NCBI GenBank assembly: GCA_005223125.1
Contig: NJBH01000009.1
Location: 1-64,000, forward strand
Origin: Promethearchaeota archaeon Loki_b32
GTDB lineage: Archaea > Asgardarchaeota > Lokiarchaeia > Sigyniarchaeales > SOKP01
Length of the DNA stretch: 64,000 bases
Reading direction: 5' to 3'
In this document: one piece after another, positions 54,621 to 63,810 of the stretch
Position numbering within the stretch: position 1 is the first letter of the stretch
Layout of the letters: each line of letters begins with the position of its first letter
Notes under the pieces: model-generated
Told to the model about the DNA's origin: nothing
Seen by the model: only the letters and a program-made list of their open reading frames with translations
Databases searched by the model: none
Program-made: the position numbers and the translations under genes

Positions 54621-54902
54621 TTGTCGAATAGAGATGAAAACGCAGTATTTGTGGGTCGTAGACCCACAATGAACTACGTCATGGCCACTATGATGATTCT
54701 CAATAAAGGAGAAGAATGTACAGTGAAAGCTCGAGGTAGAGCCATTTCACATGCCGTTGACGTGTGTGAAATCCTTAGAAACAGATTCCTTAAAGGAACC
54801 GAGTACAAGGATATCAGACTTTCCACCGAACAATTAGAAGGAGAAAATGGTCAAAGCAATAACGTTTCAAGCATTGAAATTGTACTTACTCCTCCAAAAT
54901 AA
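54621..54902 (+). CDS. albA: Alba chromatin protein
   Basis: 93 residues from TTG 54621, ten bases after AGGTGT. VFVGRRPTMNYVMATMMILN is the Alba N-terminal helix-strand, with the acetylation-target Lys region replaced here by GRRPT. Then VKARGRAISHAVDVCEILRN and KDIRLSTEQLEGENGQSNNV, ending VSSIEIVLTPPK, are diagnostic. It binds DNA and RNA as a dimer. A 7-bp stem GTGGGTC/GACCCAC (54651-54667) lies just inside the coding region. Confidence 0.95.
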   Translation: MSNRDENAVFVGRRPTMNYVMATMMILNKGEECTVKARGRAISHAVDVCEILRNRFLKGTEYKDIRLSTEQLEGENGQSNNVSSIEIVLTPPK

Positions 54903-55128
54903 GCTAACAAGTTCGGTAATACATCAATACAATAAAACTACTTTTTTTTATTTATTTTTATTATTGTTTAAATTGTAAATTGTTTAGAACTTATAAACAA
55001 TAAAAGAATATAATTTTAGATAAATTGCACCAACTATGTAAGGAAATTATCTTTCATACTTTTCAAAAAAATTATGAGATTTTAGTAGTTAGAACTTTTT
55101 TAAAAAAAAAGAATTTTTATGTATTGAA

Positions 55129-55347
55129 TTAAAAGCCTTTCAATTTAACACCAAGGTAGAAGAAAAACCATGTAAGAAAAAATAGTATCAAAGCAATAAC
55201 AAACCATCCATTATATCCAAACAAATCAAATGTGGGTAAGAAAGGATCCCAAATGTCCATTACAATGTCCATGAAGATAAATATCCCGAGTACCATACAA
55301 AGAAATGTAAGTATAACACAAAATTTACTTGGAGGAGTCCATCCCAT
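55129..55347 (-). CDS. Small two-helix membrane protein
   Basis: 72 residues with two hydrophobic helices (about 9-30 and 45-68) separated by DIWDPFLPTFDLFGYNGW. It has no motif I recognise. It lies 120 bases downstream of the signal peptidase gene on the same strand and could share its transcript. Confidence 0.55.
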   Translation of the reverse strand: MGWTPPSKFCVILTFLCMVLGIFIFMDIVMDIWDPFLPTFDLFGYNGWFVIALILFFLTWFFFYLGVKLKGF

Positions 55348-55467
55348 TTATTAATCACCTAATTTTTTATTAGAATTTTTTGTTATGATAAAATAAAATA
55401 ACATAATTGAAAGTATAATAAAATAAGATTGACTCCTTTTTAAAGTAGATAGATTGGTCTTTATGTT

Positions 55468-56181
55468 TTAGGAATCCAATTCATCGTATTTAGTATAATC
55501 TAATTCGAGTTCTTGTACTGTATCTTCATCATTAGCCTTTGGACTATAGATAAATTTTTGGTCTCCTTTCTTTTTACTTTTAACCTCAACATCTTCTTTT
55601 TTAACAATATCCCATATAATACTAATTATGAGTAAAGCCGATACAATAACTAAAAGCGGAATTAATAATCCTGAATCCGTTAAAACAATCTTTACCCACC
55701 CTATATAAGGAATTCTTCCACATACAAGACCTAAAATTCTACCCTCTGGAACCCAAGCATCATCTGGAAATGGATTAGCATCTCCTTTAGTTAGGAAAAA
55801 CCAACCGTTGTCATACATTTTATCAACAACTCGATGAACAATTGGATCATTTGGGGCATGTATCCAAAGATCACGAGCATTAAATACGATTACATCCCCC
55901 TCTTTTCCCTCAATAGTTCCATTCTTAATTGTGGCAGGATCTTTTCCCTTTAGAAACAATAAATCCCCCTTAAGTAAATTTGGTTCCATAGAACCCGAAA
56001 CCACGACAACCATGGGAGTTTTAGTATTTAAAGTGATTTGCATAATAAAATAGATTAAAAAAGATCCTGAAAACGCTAAAACTATTAACACAACCGCAAT
56101 GATTATTTTTTTCTTTGAGGTTTGTTCTTTCTTCTTTAATTTTTTCTCATTAAAAGCCTTTCTAAAATCCTCTTTTTCCAT
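55468..56181 (-). CDS. Archaeal signal peptidase I (Sec11-like)
   Basis: 237 residues from ATG 56181. A cytosolic basic segment and membrane helix precede VVVVSGSMEPNLLKGDLLFL (catalytic Ser in SGSMEP, about 62), then GDVIVF, DPIVHRVVDKM with the catalytic His that replaces bacterial Lys, and FLTKGDANPFPDD. A second helix lies near 190-215, with an acidic/basic cytosolic tail. It removes signal peptides from exported proteins. An upstream in-frame ATG at 56256 is less likely. Confidence 0.93.
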   Translation of the reverse strand: MEKEDFRKAFNEKKLKKKEQTSKKKIIIAVVLIVLAFSGSFLIYFIMQITLNTKTPMVVVVSGSMEPNLLKGDLLFLKGKDPATIKNGTIEGKEGDVIVFNARDLWIHAPNDPIVHRVVDKMYDNGWFFLTKGDANPFPDDAWVPEGRILGLVCGRIPYIGWVKIVLTDSGLLIPLLVIVSALLIISIIWDIVKKEDVEVKSKKKGDQKFIYSPKANDEDTVQELELDYTKYDELDS

Positions 56182-56398
56182 AACAAAAAAATCAGCTATT
56201 CTATGGTCAAAATAAATAAAAATACCAATATAAATTTTCTTAGCATAACAGATCAAATTTGGAATAATAATATTCTCAATTTACTAATTTACAGAATAAA
56301 CGATATCAGAAGAGTAACATTTTAAATAAAAAAATCTAGAATAAAATTATCCATATTGAAGGAAAAGAGTTATTTTAAATAGGGTTAAGAACATTAAA

Positions 56399-57193
56399 AT
56401 GTTAGAACGAAGCCACTCATTTGAATTAAGAGATAAAAATTACGATGATATCCAAAGAATAATGGAAAATGTTTTAGAAAAAGACTTATCCTTTTCAACT
56501 GATTCTAAGAGAGTGGGAAGATCCTTACTCAGAATAAATTATTTTGATACTAATGTAGATAAGGAGCAACAAAAAAATAATAGAATTACAATATTAAAAG
56601 AGTCTGAAAAAAGAATTTATATTCAAATAAATGGAAAATTAACAGATTCACAAGTAGAACATTTATGGAACGAATTTGAGAAAAATCTGAATAATTCTAT
56701 GAAAGTAGAGAAGGTTACAAAACCAATACCTTCAAAAGATAAAATTGTTCAGGAAATTAAAAATCTAATTGATGAGAGAGGATACATAGTTCAAAATGAA
56801 GATGTTCAAGAATTTTTTGAAAATTTTATAGAAAAATACACTAGATTTCCACGGGAGGATGAAATTAATTCAATAGTTAAGGGTTATATCATGATGGTAA
56901 ACGATGAAAAACTATTTGATGAGAAAGATATTGATAAAACAATAAATGAAAAGAAATTAGATATTTCCGAACCCGTTTTAGGAACAACTCAAAGAGAAAT
57001 ATCACTAACCTCTACTGATAATACTGTTTTAGCAATGTCAGAGGGAGTTGGACGTAGAAAATGTCCAGCTTGTGGAAATGATGGGTTAATACATGAAATG
57101 GATGATAAAAGCGTGATTCTCATGGATTATCCTAAGATTTATGCGAAGAAAAATTGTTGTTCACAATGCGGATATGAATGGAGAACTCATTAA
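56399..57193 (+). CDS. Hypothetical protein with C-terminal zinc ribbon
   Basis: 264 residues. Residues 1-90 are alpha/beta (HSFELRDKNYDDIQRIMENV, RIYIQINGKLTDSQVEHLWN), 115-185 are helical, and the last 50 are a zinc ribbon RRKCPACGND...CCSQCGYEWRTH. The ribbon is closely similar to the free-standing protein at 17774, including the MDYPKIYAKKN run. It has no acidic TFIIS loop. I recognise no family for the N-terminal part. Confidence 0.72.
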   Translation: MLERSHSFELRDKNYDDIQRIMENVLEKDLSFSTDSKRVGRSLLRINYFDTNVDKEQQKNNRITILKESEKRIYIQINGKLTDSQVEHLWNEFEKNLNNSMKVEKVTKPIPSKDKIVQEIKNLIDERGYIVQNEDVQEFFENFIEKYTRFPREDEINSIVKGYIMMVNDEKLFDEKDIDKTINEKKLDISEPVLGTTQREISLTSTDNTVLAMSEGVGRRKCPACGNDGLIHEMDDKSVILMDYPKIYAKKNCCSQCGYEWRTH

Positions 57194-57303
57194 ATTTAAA
57201 CACTTCTTCTAAATATTAATTAAAAATAGTTTTAAATAGTATATAATTTAAAATATTGATTAAGCTATTTTGAATAAATAAATTACTATAAAATTTGATA
57301 AAT

Positions 57304-58260
57304 ATGGAAGATTATGCTATTATTTATAATCCTATTGCTGGTATAGCAGAAAAGACACAGGAAGATATTGAATATGCATGCCAATGCTTAGATAATTTAA
57401 AGGTTTCGTATAAGTTGTTTAAAAGTGAATATGCAGGTCACACATTAGAATTAGCTAATCAACTTGCAAAAGATGGGTATCGTGTGATAGGAGTTGGTGG
57501 AGATGGTACGTGTAATGAAGTATTCCATGGAGTCATAACCTCTGACTCTGGTGCATTATGTGGATTCATACCTATGGGATCTGGAAATGATATTCCTGCG
57601 GTAATTGGTATAATACCAAATATTAAAAGAGCGTGTGAAATAATTGCGGAAGGCCATTCTAGCAAATCTGATATTGGGTTTGCTAATACCGATGAGGGTG
57701 TCGAACGCTATTTTTTAGGAATAGGAAGTCAAGGTTTTGATAGTGAAGTGGCAAGACGGGTTAATGAAGAGGACGTGAAAAATTATAATATGATGGTCCT
57801 GAAAACAATATTCTCTTGGAAAAATAGAGAAATTATTGTGAAGATGGATAACAACAATTACGAGGGCTATGCAAACTTGGTAGCGGTTGGAAATGGAGGT
57901 TCTTATGGAGGGGGAATGTATATTTGTCAAAGAGCACGAATAGATGACGGTTTATTTGATATCAGTGTTGCAAATATTGGTAAATTAAAGCTGATATTGC
58001 AGTTTAAGAGAATGTATTCGGCATCATTACTACCTCACCCTAATGTGACTGAATATCGGAGTAAAAAAGTTAGAATAGAAATGAAAAATTCTAATGATTT
58101 ACCTTATCTATGTCAAGTTGATGGTGAAATTCTTGGTCCTTTACCGGTAACCTATGAAACTATTAAAAATGGTTATGAATTTATACACCCGAAGACTGAT
58201 GAAGTAGCAGAAGCTTTTAAGGTTAAATATGGAAGATATTTTTATGAGTATTCCCACTAA
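57304..58260 (+). CDS. Diacylglycerol kinase-family lipid kinase
   Basis: 318 residues from ATG 57304. YAIIYNPIAGIAEKTQEDIE (N-terminal NPxAG), VIGVGGDGTCNEVFHGVITS (GGDGT), LCGFIPMGSGNDIP and the C-terminal DGLFDISVANIGK and VDGEILGPLPVTYE are the family motifs. DagK/LCB5/YegS enzymes phosphorylate lipid alcohols. In archaea the substrate could be a dialkylglycerol or polyprenol-type lipid; this is inference. ATG 57304 is favoured over TTG 57295. Confidence 0.93.
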   Translation: MEDYAIIYNPIAGIAEKTQEDIEYACQCLDNLKVSYKLFKSEYAGHTLELANQLAKDGYRVIGVGGDGTCNEVFHGVITSDSGALCGFIPMGSGNDIPAVIGIIPNIKRACEIIAEGHSSKSDIGFANTDEGVERYFLGIGSQGFDSEVARRVNEEDVKNYNMMVLKTIFSWKNREIIVKMDNNNYEGYANLVAVGNGGSYGGGMYICQRARIDDGLFDISVANIGKLKLILQFKRMYSASLLPHPNVTEYRSKKVRIEMKNSNDLPYLCQVDGEILGPLPVTYETIKNGYEFIHPKTDEVAEAFKVKYGRYFYEYSH

Positions 58261-58301
58261 CTATTTTTTTAAAACTTAATTCGAAAAAGTAATTATTAAC
58301 T

Positions 58302-58925
58302 ATGTCCGAATGGGACCAGATTTTCTCTGAAAAAGGTAAAGTTTTCACGGAACCTCATCCTGACATAGAGAGAATAATTAAATTTTTCAAAGAAAAAGGA
58401 GTTAGACGAGTTTTAGACCTTGGATGTGGAACAGGTCGTCACCTAATTTATTTATCTAAAAAAGGATTTGAAGTATTTGGTTTAGATGCCTCACCTAAAG
58501 CTTTAGAGATTTCAGAGAAATGGCTCAACGAGGAAAAAGAAAAAGCAATATTACAATTACATAGAATAGAACATGAATTTCCTTATGAAAATGGTTTTTT
58601 TGATGCTATAATTTCAATTCAAGTAATCCATCATAATTTAATGAAAGACATTATATTTACAATCAATGAAATTGAAAGAATCTTAAAGTCTAAAGGTATA
58701 ATATATATTACTTTTCCAAGACTAGGAGGGGGATCAAAAATAGATAATTGGGAATTAAAAGAAATTGAGAAAGGTACATATATTCCACAAGCAGGTCGAG
58801 AAAAAGGGCTTCCTCATCATTTCTTTACTATAGAAGAAATTAATGAAGTATTCAAATCATTTAATTTATTAGAGATCTATGATGACAGAACGAACCATCG
58901 GGCAATCCTTGGGATTAAGAAGTAG
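58302..58925 (+). CDS. Class I SAM-dependent methyltransferase
   Basis: 207 residues. VLDLGCGTGRHLIYLSKKGF (motif I, about 34-53), VFGLDASPKALEISEKWL (motif II), FFDAIISIQVIHHN (motif IV) and EIERILKSKGIIYITFPR (motif VI) make a complete Rossmann methyltransferase. The substrate is not indicated. Its 3' end overlaps that of the convergent M28 gene by 11 bases. Confidence 0.9.
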   Translation: MSEWDQIFSEKGKVFTEPHPDIERIIKFFKEKGVRRVLDLGCGTGRHLIYLSKKGFEVFGLDASPKALEISEKWLNEEKEKAILQLHRIEHEFPYENGFFDAIISIQVIHHNLMKDIIFTINEIERILKSKGIIYITFPRLGGGSKIDNWELKEIEKGTYIPQAGREKGLPHHFFTIEEINEVFKSFNLLEIYDDRTNHRAILGIKK

Positions 58926-60096
58926 ATAATAAATTCTTTCCTTCAATAAGTTTATTTTTTTCTTTTGAAACTCCTCTTGAAACGATCAGTATTACTACAA
59001 TTACACCCGCAAATGCGATTACAACTACAATAGTTATTTTTGTTTCATTATCTATAACATTAATATCCTCATTCCAAGGAAAATCTCCTTGATATTGGTT
59101 ATTAGGGTCATTATTGTAATTATTATGCATAAATTGTTCTACAGTTTTACCAGTAACATCAAGACTGGAATTGGAAATATGATTAATATCATCTTGTGTA
59201 GTATGATGATATGACCATTCGGGATTATTCCAAAAATTAATAATTAGATCAGCTGAAGGGGTACCATTATTTATAAATGCTCTGTGATCGTCTATTATTG
59301 AAGCACTATCTGGATTTGATGGAAATTGAGAAGTAAACCCTAGTTGCCTTCCGATAGCAAATAATTCATCTAATAATGAAGAAGTAGAATACTGTTCATT
59401 GATAAATCGTAAACTTTCTCCTCCTACCATATCTAATAAAATCATACAATCAAGGGTCTCTGTTGCAGAATTATAAAAATTATTTATTTCACTAACAAAT
59501 TCTTGAGAGCCCTCGCACCAATCCCAACCATCTATTCCATAAGCATTATCTCTTCCTTGATCTTCAGCATCAAAAAACAAAAACCAGATTTGGCAAGCTA
59601 AATTCGCTCTTTGATCATAAAGAACTCTAGCAAGCTCTATAAGAACAGCACTTCCACTAGCTCCATCATTAGCGCCTGGAACAGGACTATCTCTATTTGT
59701 TAAGACAGGATCTTTAGTAGCTTTTGCGCGAGAATCGTAATGCGTTCCTAGTATTACAATATTTGATTTATGTTCATTTAGTTTAAAAAGCACATTTTGA
59801 CATTCAGTTAGATGAGCAGTAAAGTTATGCAAAAGATAAGTGAAATTACTATCAATTTGTTCAAATTTGGATATAAAATAATTTGCACAATCCTTACGCT
59901 CCTGTGTTCCAGGAATTCGAAAACCAATATCTAGCTGATCTTGAACATAAGAATAAGCATTATTACCATTAAATTGTAAATCTACGTCATAATTTTTGAT
60001 ATTTAAATTTTTTGAAGGGAAATATAAATAGATAATAGAAAGTATTAGAATTAATAAAAAGATGCTTGAAATAAAGATACTGTATCTTTTTTTTAT
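58915..60096 (-). CDS. M28-family membrane-anchored peptidase (AUA start)
   Basis: 393 residues from ATA 60096, which follows GGTGA by six bases. There is no ATG/GTG/TTG until TTG 59832, which would cut off a signal anchor (YSIFISSIFLLILILSIIYL). Zinc ligands are in GTHYDSR, ANDGASGSAVLIELA, DAEDQG, ILLDMVGG and SYHHTTQDDINHI, so the enzyme is complete. A second hydrophobic helix (VVVIAFAGVIVVILIV) and a basic tail close the chain. It is an extracellular aminopeptidase held by membrane segments. Confidence 0.87.
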   Translation of the reverse strand: MKKRYSIFISSIFLLILILSIIYLYFPSKNLNIKNYDVDLQFNGNNAYSYVQDQLDIGFRIPGTQERKDCANYFISKFEQIDSNFTYLLHNFTAHLTECQNVLFKLNEHKSNIVILGTHYDSRAKATKDPVLTNRDSPVPGANDGASGSAVLIELARVLYDQRANLACQIWFLFFDAEDQGRDNAYGIDGWDWCEGSQEFVSEINNFYNSATETLDCMILLDMVGGESLRFINEQYSTSSLLDELFAIGRQLGFTSQFPSNPDSASIIDDHRAFINNGTPSADLIINFWNNPEWSYHHTTQDDINHISNSSLDVTGKTVEQFMHNNYNNDPNNQYQGDFPWNEDINVIDNETKITIVVVIAFAGVIVVILIVSRGVSKEKNKLIEGKNLLSTS

Positions 60097-60186
60097 GCAA
60101 ATTCACCAAATTATGACAAAAATAATAGAAATATAATATTATAAAACGTAAAATTAAAAAATAAAAATATAATTAATTTTTAGATT

Positions 60187-60615
60187 CTAAACGGGCTCAA
60201 AGCCAAGATCCACCCTTATTTCTCCACCTTGTAATTCCGTCTCTAAGAATGTTACTTGGACAGGGGTATTTATTTTAATGTCATCTGGTTTAGTTTCATC
60301 AACACCAACCAATTGTCCTGAAATCATTGGTCCTTCATTAAGTTCTATTACAGAGAAACAATAAGGTTTTTTCATCGAATAACCTTTATTTACCATAAAA
60401 GAAGTTCCTACACCAATACAAGAAAAAGCTGCGATTTTACCTTTCCCTGACATTTCAACCCATTCCATATCAGTAGAGTTGCATTTTATACATAATTTTC
60501 TTGGAGGAACATCAAATGTACCACATTTTTTACACTTAGAGCCCATCAATTTCTTATTGTTAATATAATCCAGATAATTTTGAACAGTTATTTCTTTTTC
60601 TTCTGGCATATTCAA
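60187..60615 (-). CDS. DUF35 zinc-ribbon/OB-fold acyl-CoA-associated protein
   Basis: 142 residues. GSKCKKCGTFDVPPRKLCIK with the downstream KCNS makes the zinc ribbon, and GKIAAFSCIGVG to VQVTFLETE the OB fold. Such proteins bridge thiolase and HMG-CoA synthase in archaea and channel acetoacetyl-CoA. It follows the thiolase gene by 15 bases. Either TTG 60615 or ATG 60609 is the start; GGTGA precedes both. Confidence 0.92.
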   Translation of the reverse strand: MNMPEEKEITVQNYLDYINNKKLMGSKCKKCGTFDVPPRKLCIKCNSTDMEWVEMSGKGKIAAFSCIGVGTSFMVNKGYSMKKPYCFSVIELNEGPMISGQLVGVDETKPDDIKINTPVQVTFLETELQGGEIRVDLGFEPV

Positions 60616-60630
60616 CTTTTCACCTTTTTT

Positions 60631-61890
60631 TTATTTTTCATAGATTGTAACCACACATGTGGCACCAGATCCTCCTAAATTATGAGTTAGGGCCTTTTCA
60701 ACATCAAATTTTACTTGTCTATTTCTTTCAGCAATACCACGCATTTGTTTAAAGGTTTCTACTGCCATAGCGGCTCCGGTCGCACCAACAGGATGTCCTT
60801 TCGATTTTAATCCTCCAGAAGTGTTAATTGGTCTTATTCCATCTCTCTTTGTTTCACCGTTTTTAATAGCTTCTGCTGCTTTACCCTTCTCATAAAAACC
60901 TAAATCTTCTAATGCGATTAACTCTGCAATTGTAAAACAGTCATGTACTTCGGCAATCTGTATATCTTTTGGTCCTAAGCCCGACATTTCATAAGCCTGT
61001 CTAGCTGCCTCTCGAGCTGCTATAAAACCAGTAATCTCACCTCGATCATGTAAAGAAAGCGCCGCACTTCCTTGTCCAGAGCCAGTTATCCAGATCGGTG
61101 TGTCAGTATACTTCTTTGCAACATCTTCCGCTGCCAAAAATACGCAAGCCGCCCCATCTGTAACTAATGAGCAATCAAATAATCTTAGGGGAGAAGCAAT
61201 CATAGGATTTGACGAGCTTCCTAAGAAATCCATTTCGTCTTTCCAATCAGGTATATCTCTTCCTTGAGATTCGAATTTCTTTATTTTACTCGCCATTATC
61301 TCTTTTAAGGATTGTTGCATTTGAGCATATGGATTTTCTTTTCCATTTTCATGGTTTTTTATCGCAATTCGCTTTAAATCATCGTGTGTAGTACCATATT
61401 TGTGGAAATGTGCAGAAGCTGCTGCTGCATATAATCCTGGAAAAGTGGCACCTGCAGGATATTCAAATAAATTATCTGAAGCGGTTGCTAAAGTATCAGT
61501 TACTAATGTAGTAGATACTTCTGTCATACACTCTACACCACTTATAGCTACAATATCGTGTACACCTGAAGCAATTGCTAATATCCCTTGACGAAACGCA
61601 ACACCGCTGCTAGCACATGCACCCTCAAATCTCGCAGCGGGTTTTGGAGTTAATCCAACCAAATTAGCCATTTGAGGTCCTAAATGTCCCTGATGGTTAA
61701 ACAAATCTGAGGAGTAATTTCCAACATAACATGCATCAATATCCTTAGGTTCAATACCATTGTCTACTCTATTCACAGCATCAATCCAAGCATCAACCCA
61801 CATATCGGGATTACGCTTAAGAGGAAAATTCCGTCCGAATTTACACATTCCAGCACCAATAATAGCGACTTTTCTAGCTAGTTTTCCCAT
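60631..61890 (-). CDS. Thiolase-family acetyl-CoA acetyltransferase
   Basis: 419 residues. The nucleophile Cys is in EGACASSGVAFR (about Cys92). GGLKSKGHPVGATGAAM and HNLGGSGATCVV carry the His and final Cys region. It belongs to the archaeal SCPx-type thiolases that form a complex with DUF35 (downstream). It makes or cleaves acetoacetyl-CoA. No HMG-CoA synthase gene is within the window upstream of it. MGKLARKVAIIGAGMCKFGR is a normal N-terminus. Confidence 0.93.
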   Translation of the reverse strand: MGKLARKVAIIGAGMCKFGRNFPLKRNPDMWVDAWIDAVNRVDNGIEPKDIDACYVGNYSSDLFNHQGHLGPQMANLVGLTPKPAARFEGACASSGVAFRQGILAIASGVHDIVAISGVECMTEVSTTLVTDTLATASDNLFEYPAGATFPGLYAAAASAHFHKYGTTHDDLKRIAIKNHENGKENPYAQMQQSLKEIMASKIKKFESQGRDIPDWKDEMDFLGSSSNPMIASPLRLFDCSLVTDGAACVFLAAEDVAKKYTDTPIWITGSGQGSAALSLHDRGEITGFIAAREAARQAYEMSGLGPKDIQIAEVHDCFTIAELIALEDLGFYEKGKAAEAIKNGETKRDGIRPINTSGGLKSKGHPVGATGAAMAVETFKQMRGIAERNRQVKFDVEKALTHNLGGSGATCVVTIYEK

Positions 61891-61991
61891 AATTTCACCA
61901 TTTTTTGATATTAATCTTTATTATTTTTGAATTTAAAGAATTGAATTATCTAAAAATTATATTTCTTATTATTTTATCAAAAAGTTAACAC

Positions 61992-63224
61992 TTAATCATG
62001 AAAAAACCTAAGGAGGAACAATAGTTCAATTATTATTCCTATAGCACTAAAAATAAAAGGTGCAATATAATGAACATTTTCAACAATTAATCCGGCTATG
62101 ATTCCAGTAGGTATAAGTCCAATACCTCTAAAGAATGAGATTATACCGTAAGATTCCGCTTTCTGTTCTTCACCTAAATTAGTCATAATTATTTGTTCAG
62201 CAGGTATAAATGTACATACAGATAATGCAAATAAAATAAATCCAATACTTAGAGTAATGAATATTGTTTGTCTAATTTGATTCATCCATAAAATCACAGT
62301 TAATATATTCATAAAGAAAAAACCAAACCCAAAAAATTGACTCAAGATTAATGTTGTTTTATTGCCAATTTTATCAGTGATGCGTCCAGCAGGAATTTGA
62401 AAAAGAGCATTTCCTATATTAAACCATAAGTAAATGAAAGCAATATCAGCTTTAGTTAAATTGTAATACTTATATAAACCACCAGTATAAATTGATAGAG
62501 AAATGCTATATACGAAAATATCTAAAGTAAAGAAAATTAAAATGGATCTTGAAGTCTTGGTTGTTAAAATTTTCACCCATATATTATTCTTTTTCTTTTC
62601 AAGATTCTTATTTGGCATAGTTCGATTTTGAGAATCTATAGATTGAGCAGAAATAAAGAATGTAAAGATTATTCCCTCAATAACTAATAAAAGAATAAAA
62701 AACATAAAATAAAATCTTGAATTGATTATTTGAGTAAGAATTATGAATAAGGATCCAGCAATTGTTCCCGCAAAATAGGAAAAAAACATAAATCCGAAAA
62801 TCAAACCTTTCGATTTATTACTATTCTCAGCAACTAAAAATTGAGTATTTAGATTATTAATTATAAAACCTAAAAAGTAGAGCAATATTCCTAAAATGAC
62901 ATAATTTAAGCTATTCGGACTAGCTAAGATTAACAGGAAGAGTCCTAAGATATAGAGGGGAATACTTGAAATGAGTAAATATTTGCGGTTAAATTTATCA
63001 GAGAATTTACCTATTATAGGCATTGGTAAAAATTGCATTACTGTTCCAATTGAAATAATCAAACCCGTTAAGACTATTGAATTTGTGAGTTCCAGTAAAA
63101 AGGGTTGATATACTATGGTAAACATACCAGTACCAAAACCATGAATAAGTTTAGTTATGGCTAAAGCGATTAAATTTCTACGTTTACTTTTATCTAAACT
63201 ATTAAATACCATTGAAATATCCAA
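61992..63224 (-). CDS. Major facilitator superfamily transporter
   Basis: 410 residues with twelve predicted helices. The cytoplasmic loop 2-3 reads GKFSDKFNRKYLLI (GxxxDxxxRK signature) and the homologous loop 8-9 GRITDKIGNKTTL, so both halves are intact. It resembles drug-efflux-type MFS proteins. The substrate is not known. It is divergent or separate from all neighbours. Confidence 0.9.
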   Translation of the reverse strand: MDISMVFNSLDKSKRRNLIALAITKLIHGFGTGMFTIVYQPFLLELTNSIVLTGLIISIGTVMQFLPMPIIGKFSDKFNRKYLLISSIPLYILGLFLLILASPNSLNYVILGILLYFLGFIINNLNTQFLVAENSNKSKGLIFGFMFFSYFAGTIAGSLFIILTQIINSRFYFMFFILLLVIEGIIFTFFISAQSIDSQNRTMPNKNLEKKKNNIWVKILTTKTSRSILIFFTLDIFVYSISLSIYTGGLYKYYNLTKADIAFIYLWFNIGNALFQIPAGRITDKIGNKTTLILSQFFGFGFFFMNILTVILWMNQIRQTIFITLSIGFILFALSVCTFIPAEQIIMTNLGEEQKAESYGIISFFRGIGLIPTGIIAGLIVENVHYIAPFIFSAIGIIIELLFLLRFFHD

Positions 63225-63349
63225 TAAACTCTATTTTAATTTTAATAATTTTAATGTAGAAAATACATAATTAAACAAGAATATTATTTTTCTATATTAA
63301 TTTAGAATGATTAAACTCCCAAATTTGGAGAAGTTATAAAATAATGTGT

Positions 63350-63718
63350 TTACTTTTCTTTTTTTTTCATTTTTTTAAGGTTATTTAAAGCTATCTTGTA
63401 TCCTTTATTCTTATTTGCTCTATCTTCTAATCCAGTGCAGGGAAACTCTTGGCATTGATAACAATATTCCAATTTCTTATCATTTATACAACAATCTCTA
63501 ATCCAACATTCTTTTGTCCAACACTCAGAAAGTTCACCCCTACAAGTACTACAATGAAAATCTTCTGGCTTTACATTATCCCACATCTTATCAAATATTC
63601 TAACTAATTTAGAAGCAATTCTGGGGTTAATTGGGGCTTGATAGATCTGACAATTACTGCAATCTAAACCACAAACCGAAATTATTTTTTGAATTCGAAA
63701 AGTTTTCACATCTTTCAT
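63350..63718 (-). CDS. DUF3795-type Cys-rich protein
   Basis: 122 residues from ATG 63718. ISVCGLDCSNCQIYQAPINP and FHCSTCRGELSECWTKECWI, then RDCCINDKKLEYCYQCQEFP, match the DUF3795 pattern (CGLxCxxC...C..CxG...C...CxxC). Members probably bind a metal or Fe-S cluster. No function known. An upstream TTG at 63745 is a weaker start. Confidence 0.83.
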   Translation of the reverse strand: MKDVKTFRIQKIISVCGLDCSNCQIYQAPINPRIASKLVRIFDKMWDNVKPEDFHCSTCRGELSECWTKECWIRDCCINDKKLEYCYQCQEFPCTGLEDRANKNKGYKIALNNLKKMKKKEK

Positions 63719-63810
63719 GATTTTGATAATCCTTTCCTTTAACAAAAACCTCTCAATAAAGTGTCTAGATTAATATCTTTATCTAAATAATAAAGTTGAT
63801 TTATGTCCAT

